Shown here: positions 44,400-58,200 of the stretch, piece after piece
Layout of the letters: each line of letters opens with the position of its first letter
Position numbering within the stretch: position 1 is the stretch's first letter
Source of the DNA: Limnanthes douglasii subsp. nivea
Lineage: Eukaryota > Streptophyta > Magnoliopsida > Brassicales > Limnanthaceae
DNA length: 64,000 nucleotides
Direction: 5' to 3'
NCBI GenBank assembly: GCA_036936605.1
Contig: JAUPFV010000001.1
Span: 157,389,187-157,453,186 of the forward strand
Notes under the pieces: model-generated
Seen by the model: only the letters and a program-made list of their open reading frames with translations
Told to the model about the DNA's origin: nothing
The model's database searches: none
Made by a program: the position numbers and the translations under genes

Positions 44400-45033
44400 A
44401 AAGGAGGAAACACAAATTAGCAAATCTGTAATTGGGGTTAAAACTAGGAGTCAAAGATTATTCTTCTCCGAGAGTTAAAAATAAAAATGGCTAAACTGTG
44501 AAAAATGCAACACTAATAAAATAAAGATGGGCTAAATTGTAAAAATGAAACACTAATCAAATAGTTTTTTGGCCAATTTCATGTGTGAAGAATAAAATAT
44601 ACCAATTTCAGATTTACCAATTTCAAGTGTGGAGAATCAAAAATTAATTTTTTTAAACAGGTAAACATTTGTCCCAAGCTATTTTTTGTTTATTAAACCT
44701 CGTTGTTTCATTTATTAGGACTTGAAAAAATACACACTGCTAGGCAGCTCGACAAAAACAAAAATCCCCAATTTGAAACCTTAGAAAATCTCTTCTGACC
44801 TCTTCTCACCTTTCTCCAACCTCAAATCAGCCAATAATCCATTTACAGCCATTAACAAACCTTCAAAAACCTTGACCACTCCCAAAACTTCGATCCTTTG
44901 AGCAAACTATCTCATTGCACCCTCAACCAGCCCATTAATCGAACCATATAGGGAAATTGAAGCAAAGGGAACGAGCTAGCAGAAGATTTAGCATATATAA
45001 ACAGGTAAGTTCTTCTCCAGGATGATTTAATTC
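44400..45033. other. spacer and possible 3' UTR of LINE B
   Basis: From 45033 leftwards, the first 100-300 bases are probably LINE B 3' UTR: a CTTACCTG phrase is shared with the LINE A 3' UTR. The rest is AT-rich with a weak repeat (GCTAAA(C/T)TGT...CACTAAT) near 44490-44565. No A-tail could be fixed. Confidence 0.45.
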
Positions 45034-48000
45034 TCAAGAGTTGGGGTTGTTTCTGAGATGGCACAACCTCAATCCTTCGAGAAAAACTATCGCTCTCCGT
45101 CTCGCTAGAGCTCCACCCTCCTCAAAGTCGATTTTTTCATTAGAGTCAAGAGCAGAATGAGTAAGCCAATCTGCTACATCATTCTGCTCTCTGAAAATAT
45201 GAATTATTTTCATGTTTGAGGAAATTAACTTAGAGCAGTAATCAATAGATGCTTTAAGATACCAAGGGGTTCTACCTGTTAGAATCATCTCACACAACAT
45301 GCGAGAATCAGTCTCAATATCGAGCATGTTGATTCCCTTGGATTGACAAATTAGTAGACCGTTCATCATAGCCCCTGTTTCAGCTATTATATGACTACCT
45401 TTACCATAACTTCTACTGAAACCAAAAACTATCGTTCCAGCACTATTTCTAACTAGAACTCCACCAAAACATTCCCCATAATCAGAATAATCCCTACCCG
45501 TATTTAGCTTCAATCGACCTAGTTTAGGGCAAAATCAGCTTAGAGATACCGGAATATGTTTTCTTTTAAGATGATTCACACATCCTAAAGAAGGCTCAAT
45601 GCTGCGATTACGACCCCAATACTTTCTCTTAAGTATGCGAGCACTTTCAAGACCAAAGAGAATAAAGATAATTCTCTAAATTATGTCCTTAGACCTTAGA
45701 TTCTTACCCTTCATCTTAAGTTTGTTTCTGGCAAACCATATTACCAAAACAATTATAGAAGGCAGAATAGACTTTATGTGGAGATCCTTGTTGGATGACC
45801 AATACCAAATTCTCACTAAATGAATGTGAGACGTGTTTCTTGTAATGTAAATCTTAACATTCCCAGCAAAAAATTTCCAAACTTGCCAGGCCTTCTGACA
45901 TTCAACAAAGATGTGCCTCACATTTTCATCATTCTTGCAATTCTGATATTTTGTGACTAATTGAAAATTTCTTCTTTGCAGGATGGAGTCAATAAGCAGC
46001 CAATTCTTCGGGACTCTCCAAAGAAGGAAGAAGTATTTATGAGGAGTAACTTTATTCCACGTCTCCATAAATGTAAGATTTCTGACCCCCATTACAAACT
46101 TCAAGCCATGTATTCTTAACATTAAAGAGTCCATTGTCACTAAAAGTCCAGAAGATAGAGTTAGTATTTGTAGAATCTAGAGAGACTTTAATTATATTTA
46201 GGATTTGAGATAGATCCAGAACTCATTCCAATTTGTTGATCAACCAACCATCATTAGCCCAGTACTCCTTCACCAAAGAACCCCCATAATCTTGCATGTC
46301 CTCCCCACTAGCAAATGATATAAAAGAATCAGGAGAACACCTTCTGTCCAGCTTTAGATCCATATTACCAGCCTTAGCCTGCCAAATTATAAATTTTTCA
46401 GCCTTGTCCCTGACAGACCATAGTCTCTTCCAATTATGAGAGCTATTAGTTTGTAAAGGGACAGTTAAAGAGTGCTTATTGTTGAAGTAAATAGATTTCA
46501 TAAGCCTGGACCATAAGGAGTCTTGACATCTGAGATTGAACCAAAGCTTGAAAGAAAAAACTACCATCATATCCTCAATTCTTCTAATATTGAGACCTTT
46601 ATTATCATAAGGCTTACAAACCTTTTCCCATTTACACCAACTGATTGTAGTCTTGTCAGATTTTGATCCCCACAAGAATTTGTTGTAGAGAATTGCTAAT
46701 CTTTTGATAACTTTTATAGGAATGATAGTATTATGAATTGTGAAAGTAGGATTAGCATTTAGGATAGATTGAATTAGGATCAACCTACCCCCAGATAATA
46801 GAGTAGTATAATCCCACTCATTTATCTTATTCCTTGTTTTAGTAATGATGCTTTCCAAATTACTAACCATTCTTTTGTTGACTTGCTCTTGTTAATCAAT
46901 TGACCCATAGTGACTGATTAATTTTATTATTCTTTTAACAGAAGTTGTGGAGCCATTGCAAAAAATCATTATATCATCAGCAAAACTTAAGCAAGGTATA
47001 TCTAAGATTCCTCTGCTTTTAAATCTGATTGAAGGCTCTTGAGTAGATAGGAAATTTAGGCTTCTGATAAGATATTCTTGGGCTATGATAAAAATAGTTG
47101 GGGACAGTAGGTTACCCTGTCTCAAAGCTTTATTGGATTGAAAATATCCTCTTAGAACCCCATTGACCAGGAGAGAGAATTGACAATTGTCAATATTTCT
47201 CTCAATTAGTCTTATGAACTCATACCTGAACCCAAAGGCAATCAACACACTAAAAAGAAAAGTGTGATCCAATATGTCAAAAGCTTTATCCATATCCACC
47301 TTCAACATTATATTACCTCCTCTAGTCTTAGTTGAGAGATCACCAAAGAATTCATGAGCAATCATGATATTATCATGCCTGCTCCTGCCTTGAGTGAAAG
47401 CCCCTTGCTCAATAGAGATTATGCTATGTAAGATTGAAGACATTATGTTGTTTATTAGTTTTGGAAAGAATCTTGCTGAAGTAAATAGTCAAACTTATGG
47501 GTCTGTAGTCCTTCCAATCTTTGCGATAATAATTTTTGAGAATTAGACACAAAACAGTAGTATATATGCCTTTAGGAAAAGAACCTTCCCTAAAAAAATC
47601 CTCGATAGCTTCACAAAAGTCAGTCTTTATAATGGGCCAACATAATTTAAAGCAGTGTCCATTAAAACCATCTGAACCAGCAGCAGCATTAGGACATAGG
47701 TACTTTATGATTTCATAATTTTTACTCTCCATAGGCATTCTCATTAGCATGTCATTATCAGTCTCAGAAACCTTCTTAGGAATGTAATCACCCGAAACAT
47801 TTAAGCACCAAGGGTTTGGTAGATCATAGATTATAGCCTTAAAATAATTAACTGCAGATTCACCAATAGTACTAGGATCTTCATCCCAATTGGAGCCATT
47901 CCAAATTCGAGTAATTTGAGATCTTTTATGCCTTATTTTTACATAATTGTGGAAAAATAAAGAGTTCTTTTCACCATCCAAGAACCATTTAACATGAGTT

Positions 48001-48990
48001 TTTTTTAATCCAGTAGGCCTCCTATCTTTCAAGTAGTAATAGATGTTTATTTTTGAATTTTTCAAGAAGGTCTCTGTCTTAAGCAAAATTAGAAATAATT
48101 ATATTAGCTTCCAGATGAATGATTTCCTCCTCAACCAGCTTATCGAATAAAAAACATTCCCAATCACTGTCATGTTCCACACTTTCATATTAGCCTTTAT
48201 GAGTTTACGTTCAAACCAAAACTTGTTGACATGAGTTCCAGGTAGATCCTTTTTCCAGCAACCTTCAACAAGACAGTAGAATCTTTGTTTAGACACCACA
48301 TATTCAAGAATTTGAATGAAGAAGCCCTTTAGTTAAGGAGGAAGAGATAGTACGCAATAAAGAAGAGTGGCCTGAGCAGGTCTTAGGTAGGTGAAGGATG
48401 TTTGTGTTGTCATAAAGAGCCTTATACAGCCGCCTCCAGTGCCTACCATTAGTCCAAGTAAACATATTCCCTGAAAAATACAGCATCAATTAGCAAACAA
48501 TCTTGAATAACATCATTGAATTCATCCATACTAGCTGAGCTATTAGAAGAACAATTAAGTAGTTCATTGGGATATGCAGTAGTATTAAAATACCCAAGAA
48601 TCATCCACTCCCTTTCTTCATCAGCAATGTTCTTTAAATTGTCCGAAAGAAACCTTCTTAAGCTTCTTGTACATTTAGCATAGATGACAGTAACCTAGAA
48701 CTCCTTTGAGACTAAACAATGATTGCTTCTTAAGTGAAGGAACTGGTCTTCATTTGATAGGATGTCCACCGCATACCTTTCATTCCATATAACCCATATC
48801 CTATTACTAATATTGCTTGTATAACCTTGAAAACCCATATTTTTTAAAATAGTTTCCAACTTAGAAGCACACACCATAGGTTCCTGAAGAACAATAAATT
48901 CTAGCTTTTTCGATCTCTTTAAGGCTTTGATTTGGATTGTGTTACTTTGTTTCCAATCTCACGAACATTCCAGTTTAGGATAGTAATCAT
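45034..48990 (-). pseudogene. LINE B ORF2: endonuclease, RT, zf-RVT and RNase H, broken
   Basis: It starts at the ATG at 48990 (MITILNWNVREIGN). Endonuclease motifs are VLQEPMV (metal-binding Glu kept), VIYAKCTRSLRR and ILGYFNT, where GDFN is usual, so the Asp is Tyr. RT runs 48086-46223 with AGSDGFNGHCFK, DYRPISL, VDMDKAFD, RQGNLLSP (RQGD usual) and an intact SFADDIMIF. zf-RVT is at 46140-45676 (CQNCKNDENVRHIF). RNase H is at 45513-45034, with GGVLVRNSAG, a LDIETDSRM Asp and HIFREQNDVADWL. Many stops and frameshifts exclude activity. Confidence 0.85.
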
Positions 48991-49069
48991 CTGAATTGTT
49001 TAAAGTTTTTGGCAACACTTTTATGTTGCACACATTTAGACGATATAATCCTCTTTGAATCAATAGATT

Positions 49070-50295
49070 TCAGTTTTTTACTTTCTTTAAATCATTTCTC
49101 TTATCACCATAAGAGCTAACAAAATTTTTGTTTATAGAAGATGAAGAGAGACTACCAGTGCTTTGCTTAGTGGGAGATATTGATGCAAGCAAATAAAAAT
49201 CAGAGTCATCTTGATTTGTAGTCCCCATTTCAAGCATGTGGATTGCTTCTATCATCTCGTTACTTTCCATAGCTGAAGGTAACTGTTTCTGGACTATTTC
49301 TTCATTACTTTCAACATTTAAGATTTCCTCTTCTTCAGTAACATTGTTCACAATTATGGATTTTAACTTATTACGAGTAACCTCTAACGGAAATGCAGGT
49401 ACCAGGGAGTGAGACTTTATGAAAAAGGAGAATTTGACTTGATAAACAGGCTTCCTTTAAAGAGATTTTTTACGAACATTATCAGAATGCCCAGGTAAGA
49501 GCACGCTTTACAATATTCAGGAATTTTATTGTAGACAAGACTTTTCCAAAAACTGTGAGCCCCAAATGTGATCTTTATTTCTTTTGGAAGAGGCTTAGAA
49601 ACATCCACGATGACCCAAATTCTACAATAGTTTTGCCTAAATCTATTATTTGTTGGGACCTATACATTGAAAGGTGTCCCAATTGATTTAGCCACCTCAA
49701 GAATAGTAGACTCACTGTACATAAACTCATGTAGATCGGGTAGATCTATAACGACATGAGTAAAAAGATTCTTAACGTTAGGGTTGAATTTAGGTGACCA
49801 TTCAAGCAATCTCATAATATTTTCACACATCTGCCACACATTCCTCCTCCAAATATGCTTTAGGTATTCCATTAGAGAAAACTCAATAAATATATGTTTG
49901 TAGTCCCAAACAGAGACATTATACTCTCCTTTAAAGTTGAATGTTTCAAGAAAAACTTTCACAGTAACATATTTTGGTTTCCCACCTGCAAATTTGCCCA
50001 CTATCGTATGCTTTGCCTTTAGTTGAAGTTGTCCCAAATCAGCAGCTTCAAATTTGATTTCTAATTGTTCATTAACCCATAATTTTGAAACATTTTTATG
50101 CACAAATTTGTCGCTATTGTGTTTAAACAGATCAGCAAAGGTCTTATTTGCTGCTACTTTTCCAAAGTTGGTTGTAGATTCGAAGATGGGATTGTCCTTG
50201 ATCCGGGGCTGGTCATGGTGAGATTTCAGGGTTGGAAACAGATTGTCATGATCAGTTGATCGATGGAAGTGCGAGGAGCATTCACCTTCCTCCAT
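49070..50295 (-). pseudogene. LINE B ORF1: DUF4283 and CCHC protein
   Basis: The ATG at 50295 opens 211 continuous codons (MEEGECSSHF...) with the DUF4283-like block KFAGGKPKYVTVKVFL, KHIFIEFSLMEYLKHIW and CENIMRLLEWSPKF. A stop near 49660 interrupts, then YCRIWVIVDVSKPLPKE and the knuckle YCKACSYLG follow at 49640-49500; the His expected four residues after the second Cys is not in place. The tail (49351-49070) has the HMLEMG motif and Lys-rich end also present in LINE A. Confidence 0.75.
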
Positions 50296-50440
50296 TAGAG
50301 ACTATAGCTCGAAGATGAACAAGAGAAGAGCACAACAAATTCTAGGATTCATTCTTGGAGAGAATCTTGAAGCTTTGTAACTAACTTTTATCTCCAAAAC
50401 CTATGTGATTGTCCAGTGTCCCAAACACTTCTTAATCTAA

Positions 50441-51611
50441 GTAACTATGGAATTAGAATTAAAAATAAAAAAGGGCCAAACAAATAATACTTTATTAAAA
50501 CCCTAGACAACATCACAACTTTAACAAACATAACAAATTAAAAAGGACTCAAACCACTCTGATTATTCCTCCAAATGGCGTACACCACCAACATATCAAC
50601 ACGAGCAGTAACAACACAACACGACCAGTAACACAATAAATTGTGTTATTATCTTAGGTGCTGAAGTCTCGAGATAGGAGTCTCGCAGGTGGGTTAGGAG
50701 CTGGAAGATAGATGGGAATGCATGTTTAATAATAATAAAAGACAGAGGCTCACTTCTTATTTGTAAAATATAATTGTGACACATTTTAGTATTTGGTTTG
50801 GTTAAAGGATTGTATTTCTATGATCCATATAAATTTAGCACAAATTTTTGAGTGATCCGTCCAAATTGAACTAAAATTCAAAATTATGGCGCATATTTGT
50901 CCGAAGCACTTCTTTCCGTGAAGGAATTAGAATTAGAAATAAAAAGGGGGCTGCACTGAAAAAATGAATGAACTAATAATAGTAGAATAGGACATAGGGG
51001 GATGAATCTTGGAATTCTAGGCGATTTTTGAACAATCTATCACACTAATTGATACTTGCAGTTATAAGCGCAAATATAAAATTGTAACCCGCTACGGAAA
51101 CTATATATTATTATAATCATTATAAAAAATATTAGAATACCACGTATATTAATTATAGATATCCTTGATGGTCATCCTAAATATAAAAAATAAATACGGA
51201 CTCAGACGATAAAGTCTGGTAATTCCGACAACTAATTGGCCTTATTCTTGCACCACCTAAACAAAAACACAAGCATGAGCCACAGTAACAAAACTCATTC
51301 CGATTCCGAAACCGAGCAAAACCAAAGCCGACCAAATCTACCACAAATATCTTATGTAGTTTTCATACCATAAGTATCTCATATAATTGGTTAGTCCAGG
51401 TGGTCTAATAATATAGCTTAGAGCCCTCGTACGTATAATAACAAAAAAAAATTAATGACTAGCTAAAAAATAATTAGAAAAAAATCGAAAAGGACTGAAG
51501 TGCATGGTTTGGTTGGAGTAGAGAGAAGAAGTAGTTGTATCAAAGTCAATCTTCCGGCAAAAGATAAGGATTTACTTTCCCATTCAAGGATTTTGTTCGT
51601 TACCTTTAATA
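50441..51611. other. AT-rich spacer
   Basis: No gene recognised. A phrase GGAATTAGAATTA(A/G)AAATAAAAA occurs at about 50450 and again at about 50921, so a short segment near the LINE B 5' end is repeated 470 bp away; this is too short to define an element. Confidence 0.5.
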
Positions 51612-52484
51612 CTAAATTATCAAAAAAACAAACTTGTTTTTTGGATGAATTAAAATGCCTAGATATTTGAATGGGAAAATGTCTAGATATTTGTTTTCAA
51701 CAAAGTCATCCTGATTTTCTAAGATGATTTTAGGTAATATCTTAGCAAGTCTACTATTTATTATCTTGGACAATATTCTATTGAATACTGTACAAAGGCT
51801 TTTAAATCTATTGTCAGTTTTGCCAATATTTGGGGGTGCTAAATGACCTTTGAAATATGTTGAAATTGTATTGCACAAATCCATCTATATGAATGATGAG
51901 CCAACAAGTTTGGTAAAAAATTAATTTAAATCCATCAACTCTAGAAGCACTGTTAGGTTTGATGGATTTAATTGAGGTTAAGATTTCCTCAGCAAAGGGG
52001 ACAGCCAAGTGAAATTGGTTGTCCTCATCAGTTATAATTTCATGAATTATATCATGAGACATGTTAGGATTTTTAGAAATAGATTGAATTAAAATGATCA
52101 ACTACAAAGTTTATTATTAATGTTTAGTCTTCAACCCAATTGCCTTCAATCTTAATTTGATTTATTATGTTTTTGTTCTTTATTTTTTAACATAGTTTTG
52201 AATACATTTTGAGTTTATGTTACTAGTTTTTAAACACATTAGAAGTATTCTTGTGTACTCATAATGTTTATTATAATGTTTGTACTCCATGCAGAATTAT
52301 GTAATGTTATGTCAAATCATTTCCATTTGTTGTTATTGGACCATGCTTATATTGAACCAGCAAACCTTGGATCGTTAAGTTGACAATCCGGTATCATACT
52401 ATTAAAGGCATCAGTCCCTCTAAACCTGAGAGTTGAGTAAACAAGTTGCTCAGATGCATTTGTTATTTCCTTGAAGTCTCTAGC
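51612..52484 (-). mobile_element. LINE D, left part: end of endonuclease and a deleted RT
   Basis: From 52484 leftwards the minus strand reads SRDFKEITNASEQLVYSTLRFRG, then IPDCQLNDPRFAGS and WSNNNKWK, the second half of an L1-type endonuclease, with stops. RT-like residues follow at 52101-51814 (SIKPNSASRVDGFKLIFYQTCW) and 51884-51612 (NRILSKIINSRLAKILPKII, QDDFVENK). The last part jumps to FPFKYLGI, so the RT core including the FADD box is deleted. The first half of the endonuclease is at 63664-64000, beyond the Tat-2 insertion. Confidence 0.8.
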
Positions 52485-52811
52485 TGATAAGGGCATAAAA
52501 TGCCAAGATTATTATAGGGCTCAATTGATAATGTAAAGATCTATGAGGACCTATTACAATGATAGGAAATGTAATAAATATGTGTAAATATGGGGACTAA
52601 TATGTAATTAGAATAAACATAACATGTGACAGTGGAGCCCACCACTGGCATTATATAAGGAAAGATCCATTTTTCGGAAAAAGGTACTTTTCTTATCATT
52701 GGTACTTTATTTTGACTACTTTCTCTCTCTAAAACGTTTTACTTACTCATCTGACCACATCTACCATACACGTTACCTGATAATCCAACCTAAATATTCT
52801 AAGACTTATCA
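52485..52811 (+). repeat. 5' LTR of Tat-2
   Basis: It starts TGATAAG and ends CTTATCA, a perfect 7-bp terminal inverted repeat. The LTR TATA box TATATAAGG is at 52652-52660. The primer site follows at once. Confidence 0.9.
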
Positions 52812-52830
52812 TTGGCGTCGTCTGTGAGAA
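52812..52830 (+). promoter_or_regulatory. primer binding site of Tat-2
   Basis: TTGGCGTCGTCTGTGAGAA directly after the LTR, in the position and with the TGGCG(T/C)CGT(C/T) start common in plant gypsy elements. I did not assign the tRNA. Confidence 0.65.
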
Positions 52831-52895
52831 CGAGTGATACCCGGAGATCAGGTTCTCCAAAATCTTGACCCTTAGTAAAATTTAAAATTCAAGGA

Positions 52896-55263
52896 ATGAA
52901 TACGGAGGCTAGAAAGGGAAAGGAAAAAGTGAGAGGCTCTGACAAGAAAATGTCTTATTCAGAGGATCGGTACTCTGAAGAGCGGTTTGGTGATGACAAT
53001 CAAGGTAATCATTGCCGAAGTAAACGGTCAACCCTAATCATAACCAGGTAATAACTGTTGGACGATATTGCTAAGCTAAACGTTAAAAAAGATGGCTTTG
53101 GCTTAAAAGAAGTGTCGGCTCGACGGCCGAGGCGAACGATCGTGCGAAGATGGAAAAGAGGCCAATCGCACTGTCGATTGGGATGAAGCTAAATTTTACA
53201 AAGGCAAAACTCGAGTGCGGAAGCTCGACGAGATTGCAAGGAAGAAGTTGTGATTCTCAGCCAAGCATGGGTATGAATATTCAACTTGGGAAGATATGTT
53301 TGAGTCTTCTTCCCCGGGCCGAGATGTCCGATGGTTCAAGAAGAATAAAAAAATGATCAGGGAGCGAGAAATTCAAAGGTGTAAGTCACAACAAGCAAAG
53401 ATAGCCAAACCTCAAGGAGACAACATCAAAAAAGTGACTCCAACGTTTGCGGAAAAAGAGGGTACAATCACAGTTAATAGGGAACAACATAACGATCCAC
53501 GATTCAATTCCCATAAGGGAGTCAATCTTATGGTTATAGGGTCGGAAGCCAATTTTCAAATCCACTTGAAGAAGGGTTATTTTCAAATCATGCAGAAGAG
53601 TTAGGAGGCAGAATTTTTGGCCTCAGACATAATTGGATGTCGTCCCCCCTTTCGGATGAAATTTTGTCGGGACACCTTCCGAAGCTCTTTGATATCTCAA
53701 AGCTGAAAAAATACAATGGAAAGAAAGACCCCGACAACCAACTGGAAGCGTTTAAGAACTTTATGTTAAGCTTTGACAATGAAGACAAGTTGATTCTGTC
53801 AAGATTTTTCGATGAGATTTAAAAACCGGGCATCAAAATGGTGAAATCAACTGCCACAAAGATGCATTAAAAACTTTGGTATATTTTGGATGATGTTCAG
53901 ATATTAATTTGTAGGAAGTAAGAACTTCAGAGCCAACGGAGATACAATTGTGAATAGTTGACAAAAGGTCGGAGAAAGTCTGGGGATTATACTCGATGCT
54001 TTATAGATGCCAAAACTGATCTTGACTATTGCGATGAGAGCGGGGCAATGATTGGTTATAGATTGGGTTTATTGCCTGGTCCGATGAAACAAGCGGTAAA
54101 GAAAAAGCAGGCTTTTAGTTTTTCTGCCTTGTTAGCTCAGGTAGAAAAGCAGATCCCGATCGAAGAAACTAAAGCGTCAGAATTAGCAGCGCAAACCTAG
54201 CAAACTGCACAAGCTTCAGTGGTAATGTATCAGAAGATTTCGCAAAAGGAAGCTACAGTTCCTCAGCCACAACCAATAACTACCGTGGCACCAGCAACAC
54301 AACAATCAAACAGAAAACGGTTGGGAAATCAGACACAGAGAATAAAAAATAATTACCATGGAAATTCATATCGACCCATATCGAATAAATGGGTTCGACC
54401 TGATCACTACGCTGATACTCAATCCGATCGTACAATTATTGGATTCACGGGTGTTACAACTCGTGTTGTTAGGGAATTCAATGGAGAAGTTAGTTTGGGG
54501 AAATGACCATTCAAGAAGAAGGTTCAAGTGCATTTTGTGGTGGTTGATTGTCCCACAAGTTATAACGCTATTTTTGGAAGGTCATGGCTTTCAAGAATGT
54601 ATGGGGGGGTATCAATAGTCTATCAGTTTTTTAAGTACGTGGTTGGAGACAGAGTTGGAATAGTTCGAGGCAATCAAAAGGTTGTCAGAGAATGTTATGC
54701 CACTGCGCTTAGGATCCGAGGATCCAGTAGTGGAGATTAGATGCGAGAATAGCAGTTAGAAGGGGTTCCGTTCCCGATCAGAACTCCCTGTGAGAGCCGA
54801 AACAATTGGTATTGTAGGTATCACGAGGACGTATGCCATGACACCAAGGATTGCATTGCGCTCAAGAAAAAAGTGCATGCGCAAATTAACAACGAAAATT
54901 GATTGAATACATGAAGAAACAAGCTCAGCAAAGTGGAGCGGCCAAACAAATTGTAGATGTGCCAAAGCAGGAAATTTCTTTGGTGATGTCGGAGGTTATT
55001 GACTCATTCGATGTGTCCACCGAGTATTTGGACCCAGACAAAAACAGGAACGTGATCAGAATAATTGAGGAAGTAGTACCTGTAGTACGAGAGAAGGTGA
55101 GCGACTTGTGTAAGTTCTTTGAGTCTTTAACTATTTTTGGGGGTGACTCAATGGAAAGTATCACCAATTCTTCTCGGAAGATGCATGTGGTTAATCTGGC
55201 TACACAGTTAGAAGAAAGAACTTCGCCACACTTATATCAGAATCCATCTCCCATCTTACGATG
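52896..55263 (+). pseudogene. Tat-2 gag, broken and interrupted by a protease-like segment
   Basis: The ATG at 52896 opens MNTEARKGKEKV. The retrotransposon gag domain is recognisable at 53637-53822 (PLSDEILSGHLPKLFDISKLKKYNG, then DPDNQLEAFKNFM) and 53958-54200 (GRRKSGDYTRCFIDAK, LGLLPGPMKQAV), with a deletion between them. The zinc-knuckle-like CRYHEDVCHDTKDC is near 54814-54856. Between these, 54409-54735 holds a protease C-terminal segment (see separate entry). Stops and frame changes occur throughout. Gag normally forms the particle and binds RNA. Confidence 0.8.
54409..54735 (+). pseudogene. protease-like segment misplaced within gag
   Basis: SDRTIIGFTGVTTRVVREFNG, then VHFVVVDCPTSYNAIFGRSWLSRM and RECYATAL match the segment at 55425-55740 (SDQTIICFTG, VVDAPTSHNAIFGQSWLSRM, MECY), which is the C-terminal part of the protease in its normal place. 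The two copies are clearly diverged at the nucleotide level, so the duplication is old or came from a related element. Confidence 0.75.
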
Positions 55264-58200
55264 ACGATGACATGAGAGATATTGCCGGTCCTTATGAAGA
55301 CACGATCGTAATTGTAGCGGCGATTGCTGGTGAGAAGGTTCGGACGATATTGGTGGATAGTAGGAGTTTGGAAAATATCATTTTCTTATCAACTTTGTGA
55401 GGGTTTAGGAACAAACTGGTGATCGTAAAGTCGGATCAGACTATTATTTGTTTTACGGGAGCATCGGCAGAGGTAGTCAGTGAGTTCGAAGGCATGGTCC
55501 AGCTTGGACGAGGACCTTTCAAAAAGGAAATAACGGTCCTATTTATAGTAGTAGACGCTCCTACGTCACATAATGCAATTTTTGGCCAATCTTGGTTGTC
55601 AAGGATGCATTTAGTGACCTTTATGGTTCATCAGTTCTTGAAATGTGTGATCGGGAACAATGTCGGCGTTGTCAGAAGAATCCAAAAGACAGCAATGGAA
55701 TGTTATTGAGCAGCATTGGCAACAAAATAGGATAAGGAGATGGTTGATGCAAGGGATTAGCAATTAGTGGGGTCGGCCTCTGGATCAGAGCCTGCAGATG
55801 ATCCTAAGGAGAACCCATGGTTATTGCTTACCAACGAGAATTTTGAAAGCTACGAATTTTCCAACGGCATGTTTTGAAGATTGGTATTAATTTATCCCCC
55901 CTTCTTTCGTAAAAAGTTGATTGATTTTGTTAGGAAGAAGCTACACTTGTTTTCTCGGTGTTGAGAGGATGTTAGAGGGGTTCCTATGGACGTTATCTAT
56001 CATCAATTGTCCATAAATCTAAGTGTTCGACCTATAACGCAAAAATGCCAAGATTTCTCCCAAGAAACTGCAGAGGCCATTATTTCTCCCAACAATGGTA
56101 GGACATATAAGGGAGTCCCAATATCCGCGCTGGACAGCAACTCCAGTTTTAGTAAAAAAAAGCAGAAAATGGAGAATGTGCGTGGACTTTACGGACCTTA
56201 ACAGTGCGTGTCCTAAGGATCCGTTTCCCATGCCTAGGTTCGACCAGCTGGTAGATTCGACGTCATGGAACAAATTGTTATCGTTCATGGACGCCTACGC
56301 AGGGTACAACCAGATAAATTTGGATCCAAGAGATCAGGAAAGCACCACATTTATCACGGTGAGGGGTTTATACTGTTATAAGGTTATGCCATTCGGCCTG
56401 AAGAATACAGGGGCCAATTATCAGATGCTGGTGAATAAAGTTTTCAAGGAACAGATCGGGAAAACCGTTGAGGTCTATATTGATGCCATGTTGGTCAAGA
56501 GTGTCACTAATGAAAACCATTTCACCGACCTTGAGGAAACATTCAAGAACGTCGAAAAAGTGAACCTCAAATTGAATCCAGAGAAATGTTCTTTCAGAGT
56601 ACCATCCGGAAAATTCCTAGGGTTCGTGATCAGCGAGAAAATGATAGAAGGAGATCTAATCTAGTTGGATGCTCTGAATAGTATGGTACCCCCAAGGAAT
56701 ATTAAAGTTGTACAGATTTTAACCGGACGACTCGCAGCACTGAACAGATTCATCTCGCGATTTTCAGATAATTGCGCACCTTTTTTTCAAGTGTTGAGGA
56801 ATGCTAAGAATTTTAGCTGGACGTCTGAATGCACCGAGGCTTTTCTCAACATCAAATATTACTTATCATCCCCAATGCAACTGACAAAACCACTACCCCG
56901 AGAAATTTTGTTTCTATATATAGAGGTTTCAGAGCATGTGATAAGTGTGACTTTAGTTCGAGAAGAGGATAGGGTCCTTAAACCTGTTTACAATGTAAGT
57001 AAAAGTTTGCTGGATGCTGGAAAACGGTATATGAAGCTCGAAAAGTTAGCACTAGTTAACGAATGCTAGGACAATAGGACCATATTTTCAAATTCTTTCT
57101 ATTATGGTTCGAACGGCCTTTCCTCTAAAAGGTGTATTACAGCGACCTGATATTTACGGTCGTATATCAAAATGGTCGATAGAGTTGGGGGACTTTGATA
57201 TTGATTTTGAACCAAGAACGGCTATTAAAGGTCAAGCTCTATCAAATGTTTTAGTATAGTTCCACTCCAGTAGACTAAAGGATACAGTAACCGAACCAGA
57301 AAAAGATTCAGATGAGTGGATAGTCCGAACCGATGGTGGGTCGAGCATTAACGGGTGTGGGGGTGGTGTCCAGGTTTCTACAGCATCAGGGATCGCGATC
57401 CACCAAACGATTCGTTTTGGCTTCAAGGCTTCGAACAACGAGGCCGAATATGAGGCAACGCTGGCAGGTTTAAGGTTGGCGTAGATTTGCGGAGCCATGA
57501 ACGTTCGGTTGATAAGCGATTCACAACTACTGATTAATCACGCAACGGGACAAGCCAAGGCAAGAAAATAGCACTTAGTGCAATACTTAGCGGGCTTACG
57601 AATTTTGGCTTCATCCTTTAAAAAGATTAGTTATGAGCATGTCCAAAGGGAAGATAATACGATTGCTGACTCATTGGAAACTATAACATATGTGAGAGAG
57701 TACCCCTGGATTCTGACTCAAGAGTATTCATCTATTTTGAAGTGGAAATACTTAGAAAGCTGATTGGGCATGGCCTGTCAAATCTCAACAGCTGCGAATG
57801 CTGACTGGAGGAGTAAAATTATAAAGTTGTTGGTTGAGGAAGTAGTGTCTGATAATAAGACTTTGGCAAAAAGTGTTCGGTACAAGGCTCGAGGTTTTGC
57901 CTTACTAGAAAACATTCTTTATTAAAAGTCCGCAAGCAGACCTTTATTAAGGTGTTTGAGGCACGAAGAGTCATAAATATTATTGTCCGAGCTACACAAT
58001 GGTGAAGGGTCGGCACATTGTGGCTTCAAGACACTAATTAGGAGAGATCTATTGTCAGGTTTCTACTCGTCTATGCTAGCAGCCAACGCCAAGGAATTGG
58101 TCAAAAAATGTGATACATGCGAGAGGTTTTCCAATTCAATCCACACCCCAGTAGTCCCCCTCGAGTCCATCTTAGAAGGTCTTCCATTTGACAGGCAGGG

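Larger units (their letters stand above)
45034..50440 (-). mobile_element. L1-type LINE B, near full length, inactive
   Basis: A minus-strand LINE with ORF1 (50295-49070) and ORF2 (48990-45034) 80 bp apart. It has the same domain order and many of the same residues as LINE A, including the C-terminal RNase H ending ...NPNS. A short 5' UTR lies right of 50295, ending somewhere near 50440. ORF1 keeps a long open N-terminal part; ORF2 has many stops. It gives the best view of what LINE A lacks. Confidence 0.85.

Noticed and set aside
50425..50965. Pair of similar segments near 50450 and 50921 as element termini
   Set aside because: The match is about 25 bases of simple A-rich wording with no inverted ends or matching flanks.
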